64,000 bases of DNA from Cylindrodendrum hubeiense (GCA_014621425.1 JAANBB010000067.1:1-64000), one strand, 5' to 3'. Positions 46,079 through 56,713 are shown, numbered from the stretch's first letter. Notes: a model not told the origin generated them from the letters alone. Made by a program: numbers and translations.

Positions 46079-46651
46079 ATCCATCATAGAATGACTCGTA
46101 CCTATTGGAGTAACAGACTTAGGTTAATGGCCCGTCACTCGCTGGTCTTGCATGGTTATTTAGTAATGAGCATACCCTATACCAGAAAGCTTGAGGGAGT
46201 CGCTAGAATCTACTTCGACGTCAATTCAATATCTGTCTATGTAATTAGTTGGGTTTGCTGTATTTATCCATCACTATTGGAGTAGATGATTTTTAAAATC
46301 TAAAAGATGAAAAGCTAAAAAGAAAAGACCGATGCGACGTCTTTGCTGTTACCAGCACAAATGATCACCACTTGCTCATTTTGGAGAATGATGCAAAGTC
46401 TCGCAGCTTTTTTGGCCTTAGTCAGCAATCTAGCTCCAATTTTGTGCCACACGTGACTGTGTGAGAACACTCCTTGAATAACTGATGCGAGCCCCTCGTA
46501 GCCGGGAAAACACACCATGTATTATTGAGGAAACACGGTCAAGCCAAAGTCCTTATTTGGGTATTTTTCTAGGACAAAAGATATTCAACAAACATATCAG
46601 AATGAATTCGTCTAGCTGGGTGTCTTCATTCGGGCGCTCTCTCCTCCGACA
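46079..46651. other. Intergenic, nothing recognised
   Basis: Contains the 3' UTR of the MFS gene and the promoter of the next gene. No repeat or RNA structure stood out. Confidence 0.45.
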
Positions 46652-47440
46652 ATGCTTCCTGCCTCGGTCCTGCAACCAAATTCCTTTGAGGATTCCTCTC
46701 AAATGAAATCTTCCAAGATACTCCCATTGGCGCGCAGTCTCTTGAATTTATCGTGTAATAGAGGATATGCGTCAGCATCCTCGACTACTGAGTATCCCTC
46801 AGCCACACAGCTTCAGGAAATTCCCCAAGAGACAGTACACGACAAATGGGGCTGGGTCATTTACCGCTGTACCTATGGTGATGACGTAGCGTGGACCCGT
46901 TTCAAGGACATCATCAATTTGCGATCACGCCAAGCTACTGCGGAATCAGATACGCCCGAATACGTCAACAGTCTGGAATGGAAATTTGTGGACGACCAGC
47001 ACATGCTTGAAGGCGCAACTAGAGATCAGCTTCGCATCCACTTCCGAAAATGGGCAACTGAAGCCATTAAAGTTGAGTGTCCAAATTGCCCTAACGAATA
47101 TGTTGATTGCTTCCCGCGATACAACTACTTTATTCAGGTCGACGAAGATGTGTTGCGCAGTGTCGTCTACGAGGCTCCGCAACCACCTAACCGTGATTTA
47201 TGGGGCGAAGGCTACGTGAAATTTGTCCACGCCCACTGGAAGTCACAACTCGAATTATATCCTGACGAGGTCAATGTGGACGAGCAATCTTACGAGCCAG
47301 TCGATGGGTGTTGTGAAGAGGATGTCGGCTGGATGATGATAGCATCAGACTTGATGGAACGGACCTTTTATGACAGCTGGAATAGTCGGGAGACTTGGTA
47401 CATCGATTATAGACGACCACCGGACATGTTGTATTACTGA
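46652..47440 (+). CDS. Fungal protein of unknown function (WGWVIYRCTYGDD family)
   Basis: Single-exon frame of 262 residues. I recognise the pattern HDKWGWVIYRCTYGDDVAWTRF followed by LEWKFVDD and a Tyr/Trp-rich C-terminus (ERTFYDSWNSRETWY) from many fungal hypothetical proteins, often found beside HET and NLR genes, but know no function. The first ~45 residues are basic and Ser-rich and could be a mitochondrial targeting sequence or an over-extended start; MKSSKILPLARS at 46703 is an alternative start. The gene converges on the HET gene with only 36 bp between stops. Confidence 0.78.
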   Translation: MLPASVLQPNSFEDSSQMKSSKILPLARSLLNLSCNRGYASASSTTEYPSATQLQEIPQETVHDKWGWVIYRCTYGDDVAWTRFKDIINLRSRQATAESDTPEYVNSLEWKFVDDQHMLEGATRDQLRIHFRKWATEAIKVECPNCPNEYVDCFPRYNYFIQVDEDVLRSVVYEAPQPPNRDLWGEGYVKFVHAHWKSQLELYPDEVNVDEQSYEPVDGCCEEDVGWMMIASDLMERTFYDSWNSRETWYIDYRRPPDMLYY

Positions 47441-47476
47441 TATACATAAATATTTAGACGTCCTCTATAATCCTCT

Positions 47477-49639
47477 TTATAATATCGTAAACTCCTTGAT
47501 AGCAAACTTGCCCTCCTCTATACTTCCAGCGAGATCCCCATCCATTAACCCGAGAATAAAAGACGTTCCAACATGATTAAAATGAATTCCATCTTTTCTT
47601 AATATCACAGGAACTTGACTTCCCTTCAGCACCGTCACTAAATCCCCAGGCCGTGCGCCTTTCGGGCCGAGCCCAAGATACCCCTTTTCTGTCTCAAAAA
47701 GTCTCCATGATCTGCTCAATTCTCCGAGGCGTACCTCGATTTCCATCATTTCTGTTAGGCCTCCAATTGGAGCCCAATCATTGAACTCGTCCAGGAGGCT
47801 CCTGATCGGCCACTCGACTTCGTCTACTGGAAACACCTTTGCATGGAATGTAGGATCGAAACCATCGTCAAGAGCAAAGCCAAGACCTTGAATGTTTGCT
47901 TCCGGTGTCGAATGAGGTCCATAGATTGAGAGAAGCTTCAAGAAATTCAGACCCCGCATGACGGTAGGGCCAAATACTTTCTGGCTCATAGGTTGGCTCC
48001 ATATGACTCGTAAAATTGCCTGCAGAGGGGGTATGCGTTTCAGATAGCCGAGTTGGTTTCTCAGCGCAAAGTTGACCGAGAATTGATACAGGTCCTTGAA
48101 ATATCCTTTCTTCGCCTCTTTCATGTCAGACTTTGTTCCGGGAGCTAACTCAGAGCTCGGCAGAGCGGAGGGGCTTTGTTCCCCGAGGTTCAAAGGGGAC
48201 TTCCGCTTCGAATAGGCTGTATGGATTCCCTTGATCTCTTCCATGAGCCTGGACATATGCAATTCATTGTCCCCCACTTGTGGAACTCCGTGTACTTTCG
48301 AAATGGAGTGCACCTCGACTCCCGGGGCAACCAACGACTTATTATCTACGTTGATGGATGCAGAAGGAGTTGAAACTCCAAAGATACCTTTATCAGCCCT
48401 TCCACCGAGGATTTTGACTTTTGTTTGCAATTGATCTCGAAAATTGGGCACCCATGATGGAAGTGATGGCTCCTCGTCAAACATTCCAACTCCACCGTAT
48501 GCAAGAAAACGCAGCTCGGGCTGTAAAGGTTTGGATTGAAAGGTTTTAAGCCAGACTTGCGAGTACTCGATATAGATCTGACTGAGAGATTTCTCATAGT
48601 CTGGCTCGATCTCCAAGTTTGTAAGTGCGAGAAGGCTGTAGACGTGGTCCCTCGGGTCTGTTGCACGGAGGTCGAACCCAACAGTTGAAAGGGCGCACCT
48701 CCGGGCCCGTTCATCCGATGAAAGCACAGAAGATCTGTAGTTTCGTTCCCTCATTATTTGAACAATCGGTGACCAATCTAAGATGTCCCTCAGAAAATAC
48801 CATACTGCGCTCCCCAAGAAGTCAGGCTTGACCACTGGCAGCTTTCTGAGATACCACTGTACGGCGTCGAGGACCATGGCGACACTTCCCAGATCAGTGA
48901 AAACCATGGCCGACGTTGGGCACGCCAAGATGAGTCGCCTTGCCAGCACGGCTTCTTGAAAGACCCACGCCCGAGACCAGTATTCGCGGGATAGAAGATC
49001 GTTGATAGCCGACCAACACGCATTATACAGAGTGGGGATATTTTGGATGTTCGAGTTCTGTAAGACCAGAACATCGTTTTGGCACAGACTTGGGTAGCTT
49101 GACAACCATTGGAGCGCCGCGAATGTGTCAAGCAGGCCACCGTTTATGTCATCTTGCTGGTTCATATGGTTGATCTCATTGATGACTGGTCTCAGAGCTC
49201 GAAATGCTTCGTTCTCGTCTTCAGACCCCAGCCAGGCAAATACGCATTCAGCGTCTTGGTAAAGCTTCGCCATTAGACTGAGTTGTGCAGCTCGCTCTCC
49301 CGAATTGTTTTGGTCGATACAGATGGCATCTGCCCATAGCAGAAATGTGCGATCGGGACGAGCATCGATGTCCTGCAATTGCGGGGCACAACGAAGGGCG
49401 TCTTCGAGATTTTTAGTCACCGATACCAGCTGGCTGTTGATGACAATATTCTTTCGCTCTGTAGGGTCGCCCCAGACGTATGATAAGGCGTAATATGGAG
49501 GAGCGCTGTCGAGGGATACGGTTCTCATGCGACATGTTACTCGAGGGCGTCGTGGTGAATCTCGGACATTTATTTCCAGCAGCCGAATGTTCGAAGATGG
49601 ATCGCCAAGTGGCGTGTATAAGGGCGAGGTGGTGGCCAT
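47477..49639 (-). CDS. HET-domain protein, long form
   Basis: Single exon of 720 residues from the ATG at 49639. HET motifs: PPYYALSYVWGDPTERKNI (about residues 48-66), LEDALRCAPQ, LLWADAICIDQNNSGERAAQ, and LMAKLYQDAECVFAWLG, followed by YWSRAWVFQEAVLARRLIL. Unlike the HET protein at 34317 it has the longer 'heterokaryon incompatibility 6, OR allele'-type layout, with a second half containing DPRDHVYSLLALTNLEIEPDY, LPSWVPNF and a C-terminal beta-rich segment (TEKGYLGLGPKGARPGDLVTVL) that is common in this group. Expected to act in the cytosol in non-self-triggered cell death. Convergent with the unknown gene upstream in the window and about 560 bp from the HeLo gene stop. Confidence 0.94.
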   Translation of the reverse strand: MATTSPLYTPLGDPSSNIRLLEINVRDSPRRPRVTCRMRTVSLDSAPPYYALSYVWGDPTERKNIVINSQLVSVTKNLEDALRCAPQLQDIDARPDRTFLLWADAICIDQNNSGERAAQLSLMAKLYQDAECVFAWLGSEDENEAFRALRPVINEINHMNQQDDINGGLLDTFAALQWLSSYPSLCQNDVLVLQNSNIQNIPTLYNACWSAINDLLSREYWSRAWVFQEAVLARRLILACPTSAMVFTDLGSVAMVLDAVQWYLRKLPVVKPDFLGSAVWYFLRDILDWSPIVQIMRERNYRSSVLSSDERARRCALSTVGFDLRATDPRDHVYSLLALTNLEIEPDYEKSLSQIYIEYSQVWLKTFQSKPLQPELRFLAYGGVGMFDEEPSLPSWVPNFRDQLQTKVKILGGRADKGIFGVSTPSASINVDNKSLVAPGVEVHSISKVHGVPQVGDNELHMSRLMEEIKGIHTAYSKRKSPLNLGEQSPSALPSSELAPGTKSDMKEAKKGYFKDLYQFSVNFALRNQLGYLKRIPPLQAILRVIWSQPMSQKVFGPTVMRGLNFLKLLSIYGPHSTPEANIQGLGFALDDGFDPTFHAKVFPVDEVEWPIRSLLDEFNDWAPIGGLTEMMEIEVRLGELSRSWRLFETEKGYLGLGPKGARPGDLVTVLKGSQVPVILRKDGIHFNHVGTSFILGLMDGDLAGSIEEGKFAIKEFTIL

Positions 49640-50196
49640 GAGTGCGATGGTGGTATTGGAGGCTATGTTTGTAAGCCTGCGATGACGGTTAGGTCAATAC
49701 ATAGGCGTTAGTCGACATGGAAATTTGAATACACCAGTAAATAATCGTTCTAAGATATCAGATTCCTTGCCTATGGGGTGCTAGTGTAGGCGAACGTGTC
49801 CGCGCAAACGTGTGGTCCCGTTTGCCGGGTTGCTCTTGCGCGATTAAGATGATTCTGATGCGCAGAAAATGATAAAATTCTGCTGGCAGGTATAGTTCAT
49901 TCGGCGGACTGCTCGCTTTCCATCTTAGGCGGTGAGTCTTGTTCGCAAGAAGGCCGCCCTGTGGAAAATACGGATGATGCCCATCGCTGCCTGTAGAAGC
50001 TGGAGATAGGCGACCAGTAAAATTACAGGGCGTCTCTCGGACACCTTGGCGATGGGATTCCACTAACCCGCGTTGGGGCAATTACATGCACTGCCTATTA
50101 GGCGTACTGCCAGGCATGCTACGAGGTATTTATGTGAAAACATATTGACGATCTGTTCCTAGCCCGTCCTGTCTCAGCTTCTCCACTGACGAAGCG
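49640..50196. other. HET promoter and HeLo-gene 3' region
   Basis: No gene recognised. One open frame on the minus strand (50081-49758) has no family features. Confidence 0.45.
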
Positions 50197-51876
50197 CTAG
50201 AACGAAATTTCGCTAAGTCGAAGTAGGACCTTTTCAATGAATCGAACACCGATCAAGATCCCATCCTCATCCTGCATCTCACTTTGGTCCCCAAAGTCCA
50301 CATTCCCCTCGTCCATGCAAGTCAAGCACGTCATCACAACCGCCGTATATTTTTCTCCCATCCTCATTGGTAGCCTCGATCTCGCTAGATCCACCAAATG
50401 CTCCTTGAGATAAGAAAATGGCTCAGAGAGATCTCTTGTCGAGTCCTTGGCATCGTCAACCTTCGATTGTAGATCTTCATGCAGAAATATATCTCCGTCG
50501 ACGTTCTTAGTGCTGCAATCACTAGCTTGGTAGATAACAAAGCTCTGCCACAACCCTAGCTCGAGAAGGCATACACCTAGACTGTATACATCATGCTGCA
50601 TGGCGTACTTTTCCTGGGCACGCAGCCCTTGGCGGGACGGGTGTCGGTAAAGATTTCGTTCCCATGCCACATCGCCACGAAGCAGAGTGTGGAAGTTGAT
50701 GCTGCGAAAGGAATCAAAGCCGAGGAGATGAGCAGATCCTAAAGAGGTCCTGCTTTCTGGATCTGAAAATAACAGAATTGTCTCCGGCCGAATATTTTTG
50801 TGGACGAAGTCATAAGCGTGAATAAAGCTGACTGCCCTCGCGAGTTGTCCTGCGGTATGCAGCAATTGCGTCAGGCTGTATGATGGTGGCTGCATAAGGT
50901 AATACCTCAACGTCCTGGGTGTGGTTTTTATTGAAGGGATGCGAAACACTAGATCCAGGGATGTAATTTGGCGCGTCCCATTACCCCTTCTCTTAATGAG
51001 CCCGTAGCATTCGAGGAGGCCGAAAATCTCAGGATCCACTTGTTGAAGTTTCTTTGCTAGAGCCTCTGAGTCGGCTCTTGCACGAGGGAGGTCAATGCCA
51101 GAGTCGCAGGAAATTGAATCAACAACGTAGTGCCTCGATGAGTTGGATTGTCGAAGGATTTGGGTTGCCGAATAGGGAATAGGCGTTGCGTTTACCCAAT
51201 CCAGTTTGTTGTCGAGAGAAATGTGTACGTTTGCATTTTTCTCACTCTTCAGGAGAAGGCGGATGTTTTGTGCCGCCCGGAGCGAAGAAGACCTCAAAGA
51301 TCCAGACATCGAGATTTTGTTCATGCTTTCAGATAGTGAACTATCAGCATCGTCTTGTTTCGTTAACAGTTCCGAGTCGATGACACTATCTCCGATGCGA
51401 AGAATCAAGTACCACGTAGGGTCGAAGATGCCTTGCCATTGCTGAAGTTGTGTTACAGTCTCGTCAAGACTCTCACGAATCAAAGACAGCTTCCACCTAT
51501 TAACACCGGTCTCGGGAGACCTCTTCAACAATGACTCAATCTTGGTAATAGTTCTCATCATCTTGCTTCGGAGTATCTCAAAGACCTCGATATGAATCCT
51601 GCAGTGTTCCTCCTCTAGGGTACTTGCTACTCGCTTCAAAAAGTCGACTTGGATGGCTGTCCGAGCCCAGAACGCCTCTACTATCAGGATGTTTTCCATG
51701 ACGAGCTCATTGGCATTTTTGAAGTCTCGGTAGAGGCTGACTAGCTTTTTCCCATACCTATGAAGCGATTAACGATATGGAAATAACCCCTCAATACTAC
51801 TTCCGGGGCGCGCGCATACATACTTTAGACATAAGTCTGCACCTCCAACTGCCGCGAGGACTAATTCAGCACTCAT
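50197..51876 (-). CDS. HeLo-domain protein with C-terminal pseudokinase
   Basis: Exons 51876-51824 and 51757-50197 (66-nt intron, GTATGT...TAG) give 537 residues. The spliced start MSAELVLAAVGGADLCLKYG, then NILIVEAFWARTAIQVDFLKRV, is the HeLo (HET-S/LopB-type) helical bundle, about residues 1-150, known in HET-S for membrane-toxic pore activity. Residues ~240-500 have a protein-kinase fold signature but key residues are changed: the catalytic loop reads FVHKNIRPETILL (HRD Asp replaced by Asn, Lys by Arg), and DFG is replaced by GFD in LLGFDSF. QHDVYSLGVCLLELGLW is the F-helix segment. It is therefore a pseudokinase, in the order HeLo-pseudokinase, the same layout as metazoan and plant MLKL. 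A divergent promoter of 459 bp separates it from the kinase-RBR gene. Confidence 0.88.
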
Positions 51877-52335
51877 TGCACCTGAGTTACGTTCAAATAC
51901 GTGGAGAAGACGGGTCGTAGCGCTTCGAGACCAATAAAGGCGACGGTATACACTGTAAATTGAGAAAACGGACTTGACCGTAGACAGGTTATGGAAGCCG
52001 AAACAAGGCTGCGGAGTCGCCGTGGAGGAAAGCTGCAATACTACGTGAGAATTAATACCTCAGGCATAAATGTGCCTCGCGCATGCAGTCAGCTTCACAG
52101 CCTCACCCTGTGCCCGCTTGTTCCAACTCTACAAAGTGCACTAAATCCAGCCTCTACATTAAATAATACGCTCTGCTAACTATCAATCTTCCATCTAGCA
52201 CAGAGATTCATGTCCAAATCACGAACCGAAGCGCAAACGACCGACCCCGTGTTGTCCGAGTTCCAGTAGCTTGCCAAGCAATGCCCTGGTCGGCTTGAGG
52301 ATACCTCGACGCTCCATAGCTGAGAAGAGAACGAG
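51877..52335. promoter_or_regulatory. Divergent promoter of HeLo-pseudokinase and kinase-RBR genes
   Basis: 459 bp between two opposite start codons, so the two genes share a regulatory region. No clear palindrome or TATA element was found; the arrangement alone suggests co-expression. Confidence 0.5.
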
Positions 52336-54933
52336 ATGTCCAGCAGCAAAGCCATCCTTTCGGACCTCGTACGCGACTCGCAGATTGATACTCAATTGAT
52401 TGACCCTAGCACCTTTCGGCATGTTTTCCACGAAACAGGACGATGCGCGGGCGATCGACGTTTGCGAAGAGAGGAGCGTTGGGTGAGGCAGAGATTCCTG
52501 GGCCAAGGCATGTTCGGGAAGGTATATCTAGAAAAAGACGATGATGGAAAGTTGAGGGCTGTCAAAGAGATCCAGAAGGTTGTTGTTGTAGGAACAGAGC
52601 TGTATTATGCTCGGGAGCTAGAGGCCATCATGAAGTTTTCCCATGCAAGGGTCTGTGACTTTGGTATTATCCACATTCAAGAACACGACGGCTGATTACA
52701 GAACAGTACGAGCATTGCTTCGTAAAATCAAGAGGCTGGTTCGAAATTGGCGATTCAATATTCATCACAATGGAGTTTATTGAGCTCGGCGACTTGCAAC
52801 GGTATCTTGCACAACCGGTCGTGGAGTTTGAAGCGAGGCAAATCACCGAGCAAATATTGGAAGGATTGAGTTTCATGCATGACAACGGCTTTATCCATCG
52901 AGATCTGAAACCCTCAGTATGCTTCTTATACAGTCCTATTATCTCATCTCCAGCGATATAATCACTAACCAAGCCATGTAGAACATCATGGTGGTCACGA
53001 AAGGCCCAGGTTGGTTTGTTAAGATCGCAGATTTTGGTATCAGCAAACGACGGCAAGAAGATGCTACCACCAGGTTTACTACTCAGTGTGGCAGCTTGGG
53101 ATTTGCAGCCCCAGAAGCGTTCAGTGTGGGCTCAAGCGCATCCCATACATTTTCTGCCGACATGTGGTCTTTGGGAGCGGTTACATATCGTATACTCACC
53201 AACACCACCCCCTTCCCAGATCTTCCCAACATGTATCAATATGCTTATGGAATTGTTGGATTCCCATATGCAGAGTTAAAGGCATACGGAGTCTCAGAAG
53301 AAGGTCAAGACTTCATTGCCAAGCTAATGCAGGGGTGCCCAGAAGCACGACCAACGGCAGCATTAGCCGTTTGCCATCGCTGGATGAGCAGTTCCCTCGC
53401 CCTCCCTGAAGAGGGTGAAGAGAATAGGTCAGCCGTGCCACTGACCAGATGATAACATGTCTTAAGCTGAAGAAGTAGATCCGTCTCTGAGATGGGCCAC
53501 ACGGACAACATCCAAAATACGATCACGTCGATCGCGTCAAAGGCCTGGAGCAACGAAAGCGCCATCTCAACTTCATCAGAGTTGACTATCCGGCCAACAT
53601 CTCACTCAATTTGTCAACCTCCATCCCTTTTTGATTTTCCGGATAATCGCGCGCAGGGCCACGGTTCTCGGTTGCCGGATAATTCGTTGGCGGTTCTCGA
53701 GAGATTGACAGGGCACAAAGAGGACTTGCAACCTAAGGCTTACTCGTCACATCCCTCAAACGAGATTGAAAGTGAAACAGAGCTAAATCCACTCCAATTA
53801 GGGAGCCCACGGATTCAAAGCAATGATGATTGCTTCCTTTCACAGCGAAACGAGACGGGGTTTGAAACTGGCTCCTGGGAGATTGCCAGGGTTGAAAAGG
53901 TGATGTACCATGAAGAAATGGAGAAAAGAGGCATCTCGCCACCCAGCGAGGCAGCAGAGTGGACTGACATACCCAGCCAGTCTTCTGCAGAGCGGTTGAA
54001 CAACTTGTAAGCGTATGTATCCATTGCACAATTTGCGGATCTAACTTTATCATAGTCGCCGTGATCCGCGGACTAGATTTAACACACGCCGCGCTCTCGA
54101 TATCTCGAGGAGCATCTACCACGGATCATCTAGTGAATCTTCCCCAGAGAGACTGGCGGAGCTGTAAGTGTCTGAGCGTATTAGGGAAGTCACCAATCTA
54201 ACCTCATCATAGTAGTTACTGTGTTTCATGTCTGGACGAGGTCCACTCGAACAAATGTCCCAGACTCAAATGCGGCCACTGGATGTGTCACACCTGCCTC
54301 AAGCGGAACTTCATGATATCCCTCACTGATCCCCAGCGCATGCCCCCAAAATGTTGCACTTCAGCGACAATCTCCCTGTGCCACGTGGACAAGCTCTTTG
54401 ATCCGTCGTTTAAGAAGGTTTGGAATCGGCAGTTTGCTGAATTTTCAATACGAAAACGCGTATATTGTCCAACGAGAAAATGCGGCGAATGGATTAAGCC
54501 GGCTCATATTCACCGCCATCGTGATTCTGAGCGAAAGATAGCTCGCTGTGGTTATTGCAGAACGAAAGTTTGTGTGTCCTGCAATGGCAAGTGGCATTAC
54601 ACACAAAGGTGCCCAAGGAACGAAGGACCTGTTATGCTACTTGGCAAGGCTAAGGATGACCGGTGGGAGAAGTGCTACAAATGCAGAGCTGGGGTTGAAA
54701 TAGAGGAAGGAAACAATCATGTGGCTTGGTAAGTTTTAGTATTCAGACTTCCCATATATATGCTAACTGAGAATAGTCCGTGCGGCGCTGAATTCTGTAT
54801 GATATGCGGTGTCAAGTGGAAGCACTGTGACTGTCCATGGTTCAGCTTCGAGTGCGCTGATTCGGATCATGCAGAACAAAAATGCCTAGTCCGGGTGAGC
54901 CGTAGAGAAGCTGAGAATGGATTCCTAATCTGA
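52336..54933 (+). CDS. Ser/Thr protein kinase fused to RBR (RING-IBR-Rcat) module
   Basis: Exons 52336-52650, 52707-52916, 52982-53427, 53479-54006, 54056-54163, 54213-54728 and 54777-54933 give 759 residues, phases consistent; the GTCTGT and GTCAGC donors of introns 1 and 3 are unusual. Kinase domain ~55-320 looks active: glycine loop GQGMFGKV (57-64), Lys77 in RAVKEI, HRDLKPSN (Asp171), DFG 192-194, APE ~218-220. A Ser-rich linker leads to RING1 (YCVSCLDEVHSNKC, KCGHWMCHTC), IBR (YCPTRKCGEW, CGYCRTKVCVSC) and Rcat (CYKCRAGVEIEEGNNHVAC, FCMICG). The position of the catalytic cysteine (GCNHMTC in relatives) is Asn703, so thioester transfer should be lost. The RBR part resembles stand-alone fungal IBR proteins and ends early. 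It could be two genes split near 53428-53478. Confidence 0.78.
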
Positions 54934-55416
54934 GCTAAGAAGCTGAATTATTTTTATTATTTTTATATGGGCCACTCGGTGATCATAAAAATAATTGATG
55001 GGAATTCAAGCGAATACGTAGCATGTCAGGTCCTTGTCAACTAAGCATACTTTCTTCGGATAGCAGGCCGGGAAAATATGATTGAGATTATCTAACGCAA
55101 GTCTTTCGATACAATTTCCTATGTAAGGAATAACTGCAGATTGGCTTGTGTCCGAATGCGGTGAGTTTGGGTAGTGGCGTGTCTCTATTATTTCGCCAAC
55201 AGTTATGCCAAGTTAGGAGACGCGTCTTTAATCCCTAGTTAGAGGATTTTTCCACCGTGGTAGATTGCCAATGGAGAAATCGAGATATCCACTGAACTGG
55301 TGGACGAAGGCTATAAGAACGAGCCATGACCTCAACAGGAGATTGAATTGATTCTTCCCTGCACAAATCTCCACTTTAGTTCATTACCACCCGCTATTTG
55401 CAGCTTCACTCCCGTC

Positions 55417-55641
55417 ATGATGATGAAGTTTACGTTGCTTATCGTTTCCCTTATTTTAAGCGGTGTGACTAGCCCATGCGGCACCTGCAGAGATGCGTAC
55501 GCCCACGACCTCACTGTCATCTCTATAGTTGGTTCCGGCCACTTAATACGCCTTACTAGAATCCCATGTGCTGCTACGTCTCCGAGACCGAATGGTGGGA
55601 CTGCTAGACTGCTGAGTTTCCCAGTCGCCCAAAGGTTTTAG
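55417..55641 (+). CDS. Possible small secreted protein (weak)
   Basis: 74 residues starting MMMKFTLLIVSLILSG, a good signal peptide, then TSPCGTCRDAYAHDL. After this the sequence loses the look of a cysteine-rich secreted peptide, so either an intron was missed, the gene is decayed, or the hydrophobic start is chance. Reported only because the signal-like start is distinct. Confidence 0.25.
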   Translation: MMMKFTLLIVSLILSGVTSPCGTCRDAYAHDLTVISIVGSGHLIRLTRIPCAATSPRPNGGTARLLSFPVAQRF

Positions 55642-56657
55642 CATTTAGACACCATTAGCTTTGAGCTAACTTATTCCACAGTTAATCCTGAACATGTGCC
55701 AGAGAAATCCCCGAACTTGTCCATTTCTATTTCTCAGAGTCCAGGCCACTGCATCTGCATCTAGTGACACACCTGAGAAGCTTCTCTGCGTGCTTTTGGC
55801 CGCTCAAAAATGGTGGTTTGCAATGTGCAAGATTCCGGTTGCAGTGCTCGGCCCGCCACCATCAGGTGTGCGGGCCGCCACCCTAGTCAGTCAAGGTGGA
55901 AGCCCTATCGGGTGACTTGTTATTGAAGCGTCCTCGATCAGTGAGAAAAACACCTTCTCCAACAAAGCCACATTTGGCTACGGCGATATTTGATAGCTAC
56001 GTCACTCTCCAATTGGGGCGCACGTCTTCCTATCCCTTCCCTCCTTCTTCCGCACCATAAGCGCCCTGAGCACATTCATCACCACCCAGATTGCATTGTG
56101 GTACGAAATAGCTTATCTATCAGCGTGCCCGGAGAAATTTGGACACTACGGACGCAAATCCCTGCCAATCTGCCGTCGGTGCGTAGACGATGCTTTATCG
56201 TACCCCGGGGCTAGAGATAGCATTCCGGATTCGGATGGGTGGGTGCGAAGTAATCATGCGCCCGTCTCTTATCTTTCTGCTTGCGTATCATGCGCACGGA
56301 GCTTCACATTGAGCTAATTGATGGGATGCAGCAGAACCATCGAAGAATAGCTTAAACGCAATTGCTGTTTATTAACTCTTTCAGAATGCTCTAACAACAG
56401 GTCTAATCTCAATTGAATTGCCTGGGTTATTTTCTAGCGTTCACATTCAACCCTAAGACTCCAAAAATGGGTATACATCATATAAAAGTTCATATATTTT
56501 CTAGTCTATCCCAGATTTGCAGATTACCTGGGTGTTGCCATCTCTAACCACACGTACCATCATCGACCAGGAACACCGGAATACCATGTCCTAGCGCATC
56601 GGAATGAGAATTATATTAACAAATCACCATCCAGGCATATATCTTCCCGATCTCATT

Positions 56658-56713
56658 CGGATCGTTCCGTCGGTTTCCTGCATCTTCCCCCTTGTCTAAC
56701 CCGGATCGACCCG
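56658..56713. promoter_or_regulatory. Two CGG-N6-CCG sites in permease promoter
   Basis: CGG-ATCGTT-CCG at 56658-56669 and CGG-ATCGAC-CCG at 56702-56713, 44 bp apart inside an imperfect direct repeat (both are followed by GTCGG and TTC-TGCAT). They lie about 280-335 bp upstream of the permease ATG. CGG-N6-CCG is the recognition geometry of Ppr1 and UaY, Zn2Cys6 regulators of pyrimidine and purine use. Confidence 0.5.
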
